Source: Amphritea sp. (GTDB taxonomy: Bacteria; Pseudomonadota; Gammaproteobacteria; Pseudomonadales; Balneatricaceae). Taken from it: a stretch of DNA of 64,000 bases. Positions within the stretch are counted from its first letter, which is position 1. Each line of letters begins with the position of its first letter. Made by a program: the position numbers and the translations under genes. The notes beneath the pieces were generated by a model, which worked only from the letters and a program-made list of their open reading frames with translations, did no database searches and had not been told where the DNA came from. This document shows positions 1 through 8,746 of this stretch, piece after piece. The stretch spans positions 239,714 to 303,713 of the forward strand of contig NZ_JADGEW010000001.1 in NCBI RefSeq assembly GCF_016744155.1, written 5' to 3'.

Positions 1-1452
1 GAGTGTTTCAGGCATTATTAGCGAGGCACTTTCTATGGAGGAAACCGGGTAACTACAGTAATCCGTTGCGTAATAGGCGGAGGGTCGGTGATTACCGCTA
101 ATGCCGCATCCCCCGAATGGAAGACCGCTGCTGGCACCGGTCAGTGGTCGATTCCAGTTTATGATTCCTGCAGATATCTGGCGCTGAAAATGCTCATATT
201 GTTCGCGATCATCGCTGAATATCCCAGCTGAGAGGCCAAATGCGGTATTGTTTGCATGGCTTATGGCTGCATCAAAGCTCTGATAGCGGATAACCTGCAG
301 CAAAGGACCGAAGTGCTCAGTATCCGGAGATTCTGAAATGGATGAAACATCCATAATAGCTGGAGACACAAGAGTTCCTGCACTATTGCGGATCTGGCCT
401 TCAAGCAGCACTGAACCTCCGGCCTCTATCATCTGCTGTTGGGTCAGGAGGATAGAGTCAGCAGCTGTTTTGCTAATGAGGGTTCCCATAAAGGGTTGTG
501 GCTCGGCGTTATACTCTCCAATAAGAATCTGGCTACTGGATACTGTGAGCTGTTCAACAAATTGATCGCCCCAACTACTATCAGGCACGAGCAAGCGTCG
601 GGCGCAGGTGCAGCGCTGCCCGGCACTGATAAAGGCAGAAATAATAGTATCGTGCACTGCTGCCTTCAGGTTTTCTACCGGGGTTATCAGCAGCGGATTA
701 TTACCGCCCATCTCCAGTGCTAGAATTTTCTCCGGGCGCCCACCAAATTGGCGGTGTAATAGTTGACCCGTGGTGGCACTGCCGGTGAAAAACAGGCCAT
801 CAATGTCAGGATCTGAGGCGAGGGCTTTACCGGTTTCACTGTTTCCCTGCACCAGATTCAGAACCCCATCAGGCAGTTCTGCTTTTTGCCAGAGGTGGAG
901 CATGAGTTCGGCGCACCGGGGGGTTAGTTCACTGGGCTTGAAGACCACCGTATTACCGGCCAGCAGCGCCGGAATAATATGCCCATTAGGCAGGTGCAGG
1001 GGGAAATTATAGGGGCCGAATATGGCGACGACACCGTGGGGCTTATGGCGTAAGACCAGATCGCCCATGGCGCTATGTTCTATCCGGGTACCACAACGCT
1101 CCTGGTGGGCTTTGATAGAGATATCTGCTTTGGCTATCATCGCCGCTATCTCAGTACGGCTTTCCCAGAGGGGTTTGCCGGTTTCCTGACCTATAGTGTC
1201 TGCCAACAGCTCTGAATATTTAGTAATCAGTTCTGTGAAGCGTTTAACGTAACTCTGGCGTTGTTCGAAGGCCATTTCTTTCCAGCGGATTGAGGCCTTT
1301 TTAGCAGCAGCGATGGCTTGTTCTACCTGAAGTTCGGAAGCGCAGTAGCCCTCCCATATTCGCTGTTTTGATGCAGGGTTAAGTGAGGTGAATTTTTTAC
1401 CAGTGCCCTGCACCCAGCGACCATTTATAAAGAGTGATGCTGTTGATTTCAT
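1..1452 (-). CDS. astD: N-succinylglutamate 5-semialdehyde dehydrogenase, 3' partial
   Basis: Cytosolic NAD(P)-dependent aldehyde dehydrogenase of the AST arginine pathway, oxidising succinylglutamate semialdehyde to succinylglutamate. The reading frame is open to the window edge; 484 residues are visible against about 488 expected, so only a few C-terminal residues are missing. The ALDH core is clear: a Rossmann region near GNTVVFKPSELTP, the glutamate motif LALEMGGNNPL and the catalytic-cysteine motif SAGQRCTCARR. The ATG at 1452 is chosen over the ATG at 1455 because an AGGAG in the end of astA lies 7 bases upstream of it. It follows astA directly and is the last visible gene of the operon. 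Confidence 0.95.
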   Translation of the reverse strand, partial: MKSTASLFINGRWVQGTGKKFTSLNPASKQRIWEGYCASELQVEQAIAAAKKASIRWKEMAFEQRQSYVKRFTELITKYSELLADTIGQETGKPLWESRTEIAAMIAKADISIKAHQERCGTRIEHSAMGDLVLRHKPHGVVAIFGPYNFPLHLPNGHIIPALLAGNTVVFKPSELTPRCAELMLHLWQKAELPDGVLNLVQGNSETGKALASDPDIDGLFFTGSATTGQLLHRQFGGRPEKILALEMGGNNPLLITPVENLKAAVHDTIISAFISAGQRCTCARRLLVPDSSWGDQFVEQLTVSSSQILIGEYNAEPQPFMGTLISKTAADSILLTQQQMIEAGGSVLLEGQIRNSAGTLVSPAIMDVSSISESPDTEHFGPLLQVIRYQSFDAAISHANNTAFGLSAGIFSDDREQYEHFQRQISAGIINWNRPLTGASSGLPFGGCGISGNHRPSAYYATDYCSYPVSSIESASLIMPETL

Positions 1453-1455
1453 CAT

Positions 1456-2490
1456 TCAGCTCCTGTGCTTTAAAGGCACTACCCGTAGCTGGTCACCATC
1501 ACTCACTTTCAGTCGATGGCAAAGTTCAGCTGGGAGGGTTATTTTTCCTTCAGAGGGCGCGATCTGAACTACAGTGCAGCGAAAGTCTTGCAGTTGAGTG
1601 TTACAGACTAGATATGCACAGTTGTGTTCCAGTACCGGCCCTGTATGTACAGAGACAAAAAGGCTTTTTCGTATCGCCCTGATATCTTTTATTTCGCAGG
1701 CCAGGGTTGGACCGCCATCGAAGATATCGATATATTTTTCATATCGAAACCCCTCAGTTTCGAGGAGCTTCCTGGCCGGAACTGTATTTTGATGGACCTC
1801 ACCGATCACCTGCTGAGCTGATTCAGGCAGCAGGTGGATATAGATTGAATGCTTTGGCATCAACTCAGCTATAAAGACCTTGTTACCGCTGCCGGTCAGA
1901 TAGTCGGCTTCTGAGAACTCCATACTAAAGAAATGTTTCCCAAGGCCGTTCCAAAAAGGTGATCTGCCCTGGTTATCACTGACTCCCCGCATTTCAGCGA
2001 TGACTTTATCGGGAAAACGTTCTCTGAATTGAGCCATAAAGAGAAAACGGCAGCGAGACAGCAAGGCACCGTTGTTATCCCGCCGGTATTCCGGATCCAG
2101 GTAGAGAGTACATACCTCGGCGTAACCGGTGAAATCGTTGCAGAGATAGAGGGTTTGGAAGCTGTTATGTACGCCCAGTTCGCGGGAGGCATGCACAACC
2201 GTGCCCAGGCGATAGTGATAGAAGGGTTCACGAAGCCCCACTGCAGATTCAATACCACAGATGCCGATCAATCTTCCACTACAACTCTCTTCCAGAGCAA
2301 ACAGGTAACTGTCTCCACGGGGATCGGGTGATGCTTGGCTAAAGGCTGTTTCTGAGGCTGAGATCTTTGCTTCTAGCAATGTACGGTTGCTGGGTAGGGA
2401 GGTAAATCCAGGTCCGCTCTGGTGCGCTATTTCACAGAGCCGATCCAGATCGGACAGTTTGATTGGGCGAATGATATTGAGGTCGTTCAT
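1456..2490 (-). CDS. astA: Arginine N-succinyltransferase
   Basis: Transfers succinyl from succinyl-CoA to the alpha-amino group of arginine, the first step of the AST pathway. The 344-residue length is normal for AstA. The N-terminus (IIRPIKLSDLDRLCEIAHQS) and the GNAT-type segment around EVCTLYLDPEYRRDNNG are typical. An AAGGAG lies 7 bases before the ATG, inside the end of the DUF1338 gene. The genes on both sides are 3 bases away, so this is an operon. Only one subunit gene is seen, unlike the paired AruF/AruG of pseudomonads, although the partner could lie elsewhere. Confidence 0.95.
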   Translation of the reverse strand: MNDLNIIRPIKLSDLDRLCEIAHQSGPGFTSLPSNRTLLEAKISASETAFSQASPDPRGDSYLFALEESCSGRLIGICGIESAVGLREPFYHYRLGTVVHASRELGVHNSFQTLYLCNDFTGYAEVCTLYLDPEYRRDNNGALLSRCRFLFMAQFRERFPDKVIAEMRGVSDNQGRSPFWNGLGKHFFSMEFSEADYLTGSGNKVFIAELMPKHSIYIHLLPESAQQVIGEVHQNTVPARKLLETEGFRYEKYIDIFDGGPTLACEIKDIRAIRKSLFVSVHTGPVLEHNCAYLVCNTQLQDFRCTVVQIAPSEGKITLPAELCHRLKVSDGDQLRVVPLKHRS

Positions 2491-2493
2491 CCG

Positions 2494-3303
2494 TCAACTC
2501 CTTTGCCTATCAGTACTTTGAAAAATCTTATCGGCTGACTCAGCTACAAACCCATGAAATAGAGCTCCATCCGCCTGTGGATAACGATAGGCAAATTCAT
2601 AGTAGCAACCGGGTATTCTCTGGATGCCGTCTTCAAACTCAACGGATATAAGGTTTGCCCGGGTGGACGATTGAGCCAGTAACTCAGAGGGGCCGCCTTT
2701 GATTAGTCCGCCGCTGTCGTTCAGTTCGAACCCTTGTGCCAATAGAAATTGATTAACCGCACTGAGGTTAGGATGGGATTTCAGACCATTGATCAGCAGC
2801 GTAAAGTGATTTGGCTGAAACCCCATCGCATAGACCCAGGCGGCGTAGTCGCTTTCCACTTCCAGTTGTTGATAAGTATGGTAGCTGATTGGCCAGTGAC
2901 GGCCGGAGTAACTGAATCCTGACTGCCGTGACTCTGAGCTATCAATGTGAGCGGTAAATTGGCGGACTGTTTCTTGTAGCGAAGGAGAGAACTGCCCGGT
3001 GAGTAGTTGGGAGATAAAGAGCTTAGGTTGGGCTGGATCAGGATGTAGAAAGTGCTGCGCAAAGAGTTTCTTGTGGGGGAAGTGATACTCACCGGCAGCA
3101 ACATAACCCCTTTTGATAAAAGGATCTGCAATCCGATGAATATCAATCTGTGGAAGATCAAAGGTGCGCAGAGCGATATGATCATTGATCAACTGAGGGT
3201 TACGTTTGGCAAAGAGTTGATAAATCTTCTGGGCATCAGGATTCAGCTGTAGATAATTCTGCCACATCATCTTTAGCGTCTGATTCAATGATTCAGGTTT
3301 CAT
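2494..3303 (-). CDS. DUF1338 protein (short form of the 2-oxoadipate dioxygenase/HglS family)
   Basis: 269-residue protein of the DUF1338 family. The larger member HglS is a non-haem Fe(II) enzyme that converts 2-oxoadipate to 2-hydroxyglutarate in lysine catabolism. Counterparts of its metal and substrate residues are visible: H42 and R46 in NDHIALRTF, H166 in PNHFTLL and E236 in CYYEFAYR. At 269 residues it is much shorter than HglS (about 460). It overlaps the M20 gene by 11 bases and precedes astA by 3, so it is expressed with arginine catabolism. A 2-oxoacid substrate from amino-acid breakdown is plausible, but the exact reaction is unknown. Confidence 0.8.
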   Translation of the reverse strand: MKPESLNQTLKMMWQNYLQLNPDAQKIYQLFAKRNPQLINDHIALRTFDLPQIDIHRIADPFIKRGYVAAGEYHFPHKKLFAQHFLHPDPAQPKLFISQLLTGQFSPSLQETVRQFTAHIDSSESRQSGFSYSGRHWPISYHTYQQLEVESDYAAWVYAMGFQPNHFTLLINGLKSHPNLSAVNQFLLAQGFELNDSGGLIKGGPSELLAQSSTRANLISVEFEDGIQRIPGCYYEFAYRYPQADGALFHGFVAESADKIFQSTDRQRS

Positions 3304-4555
3304 CGGACTGCTCCTGTGCTGTTGCCCTTGGTGCTTGCTTTCGATGCCTGATCCAGCGATTCGGTTGCTTGGCCAGTTGCAGTAGAATCAGTGTGCTGAG
3401 TTGGGCTCGGTGAACCAGACTTTCAATTTCGATGAACTCCTGGCTGCTGTGAATCTTTCCTCCCAGGACGCCTAGAGTGTCAACATTAGGTAACCCGGCT
3501 GCAGTGAGATTATTGCCATCGCAGCAGCCTCCGGTTGCTTCCCATACTAGCGGGGTACCTAACTGTTTTGAGCAGTCGGTCACCAGCTGAAAAAGAGACA
3601 GGTGTGGGTCATCTAAAGACTTAGGTGGGCGGCCAAAATCGCCGTGCAGGTTAAGGCTGATACCTTCTTTGAGATTGATCTGTTGCCGAATTCGTTGTAA
3701 TTGCAGCTTACACCACTGCTCATCGTCGCTGATCCGGGTGCGGATATTAAAGCGACATCTAGCCTGATCGGGGACCTGATTAGTGGTAACACCACCATTC
3801 ACTATGCCGACATTAAGAGTGACGCCTTCGCGTTGACCATTGAGTTTGTCTACCTCGGTGATGAATTCAGCTAGAGCGCAGATCGCATTGCGGCCCAGAT
3901 GATGCTCCCGACCGGCATGGGCGGCAACTCCTTTGACGACTACTGTGAAATTGCCACTGCCTTTGCGCTCTCCGGCAAGCTGGCCATTGGGTAAAGCCGG
4001 TTCATAGATCATTCCCAGATCATGATGTGCTGCTTGTTGAGCGATAATGGAGGCAGAGCCCGGTGAGCCGATCTCTTCGTCGGGATTCAACAGGACGGTC
4101 CAACCTAAATGCTTTGTCAGAGAGGATCGCTCAAATGTTGAGAGGGCTTCTAACATAACCAGAAGTCCACCTTTCATATCACTGACCCCCGGTCCTCCCA
4201 AGGTTCGGTTATCAAGCCAGTCGCACTGTTGAAAATCGGAATCAGGTGGGAAGACGGTATCCAGATGGCCTGTGAGTAATATTTGCAGCGGGGCTTCTGG
4301 ACGTTTACTCAATAAGTGAAGATTGCCGAGTGGCTGTTTAGTTTCATTGCCGTTGGTGCCGTACATAATATAGGGAGGCAGTTGAATCTGTTTATGTGTG
4401 CAATTAAGCCTCTCTTGAAAGGCCTTTGCTAAAATTGCTCCAATGTTATCAACCCCTGCTTTGTTTAGGGTCCCGGAGTTGATCAGAGCCAGTTTAATCA
4501 GCGACTCAGTTAGGCTGGTTTGTTGCTCGATTATTGAGCTCAGCAGGGCGTTCAT
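3293..4555 (-). CDS. M20-family metallohydrolase (CPG2/ArgE/DapE-like)
   Basis: 420-residue dinuclear-zinc amidohydrolase. Metal and catalytic motifs appear in family order: LLTGHLDTVF, GPGVSDMKGG, NPDEEIGSPGS and, near the C-terminus, GKIHSSQEF. The dimerisation domain lies roughly at residues 190-300. The layout resembles glutamate carboxypeptidase (CPG2) more than ArgE; a separate argE-like gene is present at 52.1-53.2 kb. It sits between astC and the DUF1338 gene and overlaps the latter. M20 members include the N-succinyl hydrolase DapE, so a desuccinylase role in the AST pathway is an attractive but unproven inference. GGTGG serves as the ribosome binding site. Confidence 0.85.
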   Translation of the reverse strand: MNALLSSIIEQQTSLTESLIKLALINSGTLNKAGVDNIGAILAKAFQERLNCTHKQIQLPPYIMYGTNGNETKQPLGNLHLLSKRPEAPLQILLTGHLDTVFPPDSDFQQCDWLDNRTLGGPGVSDMKGGLLVMLEALSTFERSSLTKHLGWTVLLNPDEEIGSPGSASIIAQQAAHHDLGMIYEPALPNGQLAGERKGSGNFTVVVKGVAAHAGREHHLGRNAICALAEFITEVDKLNGQREGVTLNVGIVNGGVTTNQVPDQARCRFNIRTRISDDEQWCKLQLQRIRQQINLKEGISLNLHGDFGRPPKSLDDPHLSLFQLVTDCSKQLGTPLVWEATGGCCDGNNLTAAGLPNVDTLGVLGGKIHSSQEFIEIESLVHRAQLSTLILLQLAKQPNRWIRHRKQAPRATAQEQSDET

Positions 4556-4569
4556 AGAGCAACCACCGG

Positions 4570-5784
4570 TCAGTAACCTAATTTCAGGGCCAGCATCGCC
4601 TGAGCCAAGTGTTGTAGACCTTTATTCATATCAGGGTAGGGAATAATTAGCGAAGGGGCGAGGCGTAATACATTTGGGCCAGCGATAAGCACCATGACCC
4701 CCTGTTCTTCTGCCAGCTTTTGCAGTTCTCGAGCTTTACCCTGCCAGGATATTTTTAGTTCACAACCGATAAGTAGTCCTTCAACTCGAATATCGCGGAA
4801 CAAACCTATTTTTTGATTTAGTTGCGTCAAACCGCTAAGAAACATTCGCTGACGCTGCTTTACACCGGCAAACAGGGTTGGATCATTAATGAGTTCGAGA
4901 GCTTTAGAGGCAACCGCGCAAGCCAGCGGATTGCCGCCGTAAGTACTGCCATGGGTACCAACGGTAAAGCTTTCAGCTATCACCTTAGTTGTTAGCGTAG
5001 CGCCTATAGGAAAACCACACCCCAGTGCTTTAGCAGACGTCAGGATATCCGGAATAACCTCATAATTCTGGTAAGCGAACAGGCTGCCTGAGCGGCCCAT
5101 ACCTGTTTGAATCTCATCAAAAATAAGCAGGGCGTTATGTTTAGTGCAGAGTGCTCGTACCCCTTCCAAAAAAAGCGGTTCAGCAGCAATAATACCGCCC
5201 TCTCCCTGAATAGGTTCGATAATCACCGCACAGGTATGGTCGGATATTTTATATTCCAGAGCGGCAAGGTCATTAAAGGGCAGGTGTGTTATATCACCGG
5301 GCAGAGGTTCGTACCCTTCGCAGTACTTAGGCTGGCCTCCGGTTGTAACGGTAAACAGTGTGCGTCCGTGGAAACTGTTATCGAAGGCGATTATCTCGGT
5401 TTTATCAGCTCCGAAGTGATCTTTTGCATATTTACGGGCAAGCTTAAGGGCTGCTTCATTGGCTTCAGCACCAGAATTTGAAAAATAAACCTGTTCAGCG
5501 AAGGTTGCCTTCGTCAACTGACTAGCAAGTTGGATAGCGGGTTCGTTGGTCCATGCATTGCTCAGGTGCCAGAGCTGCTGGCTTTGTTCCTGAAGCGTTT
5601 TGACCAGCTCCGGATGGCAGTGCCCCAAAGCATTAACTGCGATACCCCCAGCGAAGTCGATATATTCCTTTCCTGCTTGATCCCAAAGCCGGGAACCTGA
5701 ACCACGTACTGGGATTACCTGGCTAGGGGCATAGTTAGGTACCATGACCTCGTCAAACAGCTTTCGGTTAATCGTTTTGTCCAT
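4570..5784 (-). CDS. astC: Succinylornithine/acetylornithine aminotransferase
   Basis: Class III PLP aminotransferase that moves the delta-amino group of (succinyl)ornithine to 2-oxoglutarate. The PLP motifs are present: SGAEANEAALKLAR, LIFDEIQTGMGRSG and the Schiff-base lysine in TSAKALGCGFP. The frame is open up to 5868, but the ATG at 5784 (MDKTINRKLF) is preferred: a GAGG lies 8 bases upstream and the protein then has the usual length of 404 residues. It heads the leftward ast gene set. It could also act as ArgD in biosynthesis, because these enzymes are often bifunctional. The name AstC rests on the operon context. Confidence 0.9.
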   Translation of the reverse strand: MDKTINRKLFDEVMVPNYAPSQVIPVRGSGSRLWDQAGKEYIDFAGGIAVNALGHCHPELVKTLQEQSQQLWHLSNAWTNEPAIQLASQLTKATFAEQVYFSNSGAEANEAALKLARKYAKDHFGADKTEIIAFDNSFHGRTLFTVTTGGQPKYCEGYEPLPGDITHLPFNDLAALEYKISDHTCAVIIEPIQGEGGIIAAEPLFLEGVRALCTKHNALLIFDEIQTGMGRSGSLFAYQNYEVIPDILTSAKALGCGFPIGATLTTKVIAESFTVGTHGSTYGGNPLACAVASKALELINDPTLFAGVKQRQRMFLSGLTQLNQKIGLFRDIRVEGLLIGCELKISWQGKARELQKLAEEQGVMVLIAGPNVLRLAPSLIIPYPDMNKGLQHLAQAMLALKLGY

Positions 5785-5866
5785 ATCCACAGCCTCATAA
5801 AGCAAATATATAGACAAGTTTAGACGCTGGAATGGATAGAGCTGTAATTTTGTGGGTTTTTGAAGC

Positions 5867-5891
5867 AAAAAAAAGCACCTATATAAGGTGC
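5867..5891 (-). terminator. Rho-independent terminator after glnK1
   Basis: On the minus strand a GCACCT/AGGTGC stem with a 5-base loop is followed by eight T residues. It lies between the end of glnK1 and astC, so the ast operon should have its own promoter in the roughly 80 bases before the astC start. Confidence 0.8.
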
Positions 5892-5915
5892 CTTATCACT
5901 GAATTAGAGCATCGC

Positions 5916-6278
<363 letters not shown>

Positions 6279-6342
6279 TTATTTCTGCAGGTTATTCCCA
6301 CAATTAACAGGCAGTTGGAGATCAATCTAATAAACTGGGTCT

Positions 6343-6371
6343 AGTATACCTAGAATCAATGACTTAATAAA
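6343..6371 (-). promoter_or_regulatory. Possible sigma-70 promoter for glnK1
   Basis: The minus strand reads TTTATT, a 17-base spacer and TATACT, about 90 bases before the glnK1 start and just after the amtB terminator. The -10 element is good and the -35 weak. I saw no sigma-54 element in this gap. Confidence 0.35.
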
Positions 6372-6378
6372 ACGGCAG

Positions 6379-6400
6379 AAGGGGAGCCGAAGCTCCCCTT
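6379..6400 (-). terminator. Hairpin after amtB
   Basis: A 9-bp GC-rich stem (AAGGGGAGC/GCTCCCCTT) with a 4-base loop lies 34 bases past the amtB stop. The T-rich tail on the minus strand is interrupted (TTCTGCCGTTTT), so termination may be partial, allowing some readthrough into glnK1. Confidence 0.65.
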
Positions 6401-6433
6401 TAGTTGTAATGTGTTTGCTCTAAGTGGGTAGGA

Positions 6434-7693
6434 TTACTTACCAGACGTGAATTCTGGGTAAGCTTCCATACCACATTCAGCGATATCAACACCTTCGTAC
6501 TCTTCCTCTTCGGTAACACGAAGCCCGATAACTGCTTTAATGATGCTCCATACAACCAGGCTGGTTCCGAACACCCATCCGAAGATAGTTGCCGCACCGA
6601 TCAGCTGGCCGCTGAGGCTTACGTCACCGTTGGTAATAGGTACCAACAGCAGACCCAGCAGACCACATACACCGTGTACAGAGATCGCACCTACAGGATC
6701 ATCAATGCGCAACTTGTCCAGGGTAATGATAGCGAATACAACCAGAACACCACCGAACGCACCGAATAGCGTTGCTTGCAGAGCCGTTGGCGTAGAGGGT
6801 TCAGCAGTGATGGCAACCAGACCGGCCAGTGCACCGTTCAGCAGCATTGTCAGGTCAGCTTTACCGAAAAGCATACGAGCGGTAATCAGGGCTGCAATTG
6901 CACCACCTGCGGCAGCAGCGTTGGTGTTAAGGAAAACCATTGCTACGGAGTGCGCGCTTGAGATATCGCCCAGTTTCAGAACAGAACCACCGTTGAAGCC
7001 GAACCAGCCCATCCACAGGATGAACGTTCCTAGTGTCGCCATTGGCAGGTTAGCACCTGGGATAGCGTTTACGCCGTTCGCAGTGTATTTACCTTTACGA
7101 GCACCCAATAGCAGAACACCAGCCAGTGCAGCAGCAGCACCTGCCATGTGAACAATACCGGAACCTGCAAAGTCAGAGAATCCAAGGTCACCCAGGTTGT
7201 ACATACCGAAAACGTCATCGCCGTTCCAGGTCCATGCACCTTCCATTGGGTAGATAACACCAGTCATGACTACAGCGAAAGCCAGGAAAGCCCAAAGTTT
7301 CATACGCTCAGCAACAGCACCGGATACGATAGACATAGCGGTTGCTACGAAGACTACCTGGAAGAAGAAGTCAGAAGCACCAGAGTAGACAGCGCCACCA
7401 TTGAAGCCTTCTTCAGCAGAATCGGCCAGAACCTGTTCTACATCTATTTCTTCGATGCCGCCTAGGAAGATACCGCCACCGTACATCAGCTCATAGCCGC
7501 AAACCAGATACATGATGCAGGCGATAGCATAGAGAGCAACGTTCTTTGTCAGGATCTCAGTGGTGTTCTTAGAGCGTACTAAGCCCGCTTCTAACATGGC
7601 GAAACCAGCCGCCATCCACATAACTAATGCCCCGCACACCAAAAAATAAAAGGTGTCCATTGCATACTGTAATTCAAAAATTTGGTTTTCCAT
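6434..7693 (-). CDS. amtB: Ammonium transporter
   Basis: 419-residue inner-membrane Amt/Rh channel that conducts ammonium as NH3 plus a proton. About eleven membrane segments are evident. The pore histidine pair is recognisable in SAHSVAMVF and SVHGVCGLLGLL, and the conserved aspartate lies in GFSDFAGSGIVHMAGAA. An AGGGGG box precedes the ATG. The gene follows glnK2 by 50 bases in the usual glnK-amtB order, so GlnK is expected to block the pore when nitrogen is plentiful. Confidence 0.96.
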   Translation of the reverse strand: MENQIFELQYAMDTFYFLVCGALVMWMAAGFAMLEAGLVRSKNTTEILTKNVALYAIACIMYLVCGYELMYGGGIFLGGIEEIDVEQVLADSAEEGFNGGAVYSGASDFFFQVVFVATAMSIVSGAVAERMKLWAFLAFAVVMTGVIYPMEGAWTWNGDDVFGMYNLGDLGFSDFAGSGIVHMAGAAAALAGVLLLGARKGKYTANGVNAIPGANLPMATLGTFILWMGWFGFNGGSVLKLGDISSAHSVAMVFLNTNAAAAGGAIAALITARMLFGKADLTMLLNGALAGLVAITAEPSTPTALQATLFGAFGGVLVVFAIITLDKLRIDDPVGAISVHGVCGLLGLLLVPITNGDVSLSGQLIGAATIFGWVFGTSLVVWSIIKAVIGLRVTEEEEYEGVDIAECGMEAYPEFTSGK

Positions 7694-7743
7694 CTTTCCC
7701 CCTGAAGCCTACGCTTAGAGTTATTGTAAGGTTGTAAAGGTTC

Positions 7744-8097
<354 letters not shown>

Positions 8098-8166
8098 CTA
8101 AGTAAAACTGTTTTAAATAACTGCGCTGACTAAGCCGTGCAGCGGTAAATGGTATGGGCAATACAA

Positions 8167-8182
8167 AGCACTGCGCGTGCCA
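8167..8182 (-). promoter_or_regulatory. Sigma-54 (-24/-12) promoter for glnK2-amtB
   Basis: The minus strand reads TGGCACGCGCAGTGCT. Against the consensus TGGCACG-N4-TTGCT it has one mismatch, and the GG to GC spacing is exact. Transcription would start near 8157, giving a leader of about 75 bases before glnK2. Confidence 0.85.
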
Positions 8183-8281
8183 ATAATTTATTAATCTTTT
8201 AACATCAGTGGGTTATTTTGATTTTTTGGTATTTTCTATGACGAATATAAGATTATTATCTATTTCAGGATGATGGGAAGG

Positions 8282-8298
8282 TGCACAAATTTTGTGCA
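8282..8298. promoter_or_regulatory. NtrC-type enhancer site 1
   Basis: TGCACAAATTTTGTGCA is a perfect 17-bp palindrome matching the NtrC pattern TGCAC-N7-GTGCA. It lies about 130 bases upstream of the predicted sigma-54 start, a usual enhancer distance. Confidence 0.8.
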
Positions 8299-8315
8299 GG
8301 CACTGTTTTGGTGCG
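8299..8315. promoter_or_regulatory. NtrC-type enhancer site 2
   Basis: GGCACTGTTTTGGTGCG keeps the GCAC/GTGC half-sites at NtrC spacing and abuts site 1. Paired strong and weak NtrC sites are typical of such enhancers. The outermost bases of the consensus are not conserved here. Confidence 0.6.
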
Positions 8316-8471
8316 AAGGTGTTGATGCTGTTTTTCGGTGCGAGCTAAAAAGCTGGCCATGTTGTTGCTATAGTTTATGTTAATGCTGCAATAACCATTT
8401 TTATGGCGGCTTTTAATATGTAACCGTATTAAAATCTTCCTCTCAAGAAATCTGTTGGATTATAAAGTTAT

Positions 8472-8729
8472 ATGATCAACCCAAAGTTACTGGAAGGTAT
8501 TAGCGAACAGATTGGTCAACTGTTTGAACAGACTAAGCAACGCTCAGCTGAAGCTGAGCTTCAGCCTCAGATAAATGCTCTACTTCAGGGGGCCTTTAGA
8601 CGGATGGAGCTGGTTACCCGAGAAGAGTTTGATGCGCAAAGTGCAGTTTTGGCCAGGACTCGGATTAAGCTGGAACAGCTGCGGCAGCAGTTGGAACAGT
8701 TGGAAAATTCCGCCAAACCGGATAGTTAG
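8472..8729 (+). CDS. ubiK: Ubiquinone biosynthesis accessory factor UbiK (YqiC/BMFP family)
   Basis: 85-residue protein of the UbiK family, a trimeric coiled-coil factor that works with UbiJ in aerobic ubiquinone synthesis and can bind lipid. The family pattern is clear: an N-terminal amphipathic helix (NPKLLEGISEQIGQLFEQ), the segment RRMELVTREEFDAQSAVLAR and a C-terminal coiled coil rich in Leu and Gln. The ribosome binding site is weak. The next gene starts 17 bases downstream, so the two may be co-transcribed. Confidence 0.9.
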   Translation: MINPKLLEGISEQIGQLFEQTKQRSAEAELQPQINALLQGAFRRMELVTREEFDAQSAVLARTRIKLEQLRQQLEQLENSAKPDS

Positions 8730-8746
8730 TCGCTTAAGGACAAACC

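Noticed and set aside
6540..7151. 203-codon plus-strand frame across amtB
   Set aside because: It is the antisense shadow of the well-supported amtB gene and has no ribosome binding site or recognisable protein features.
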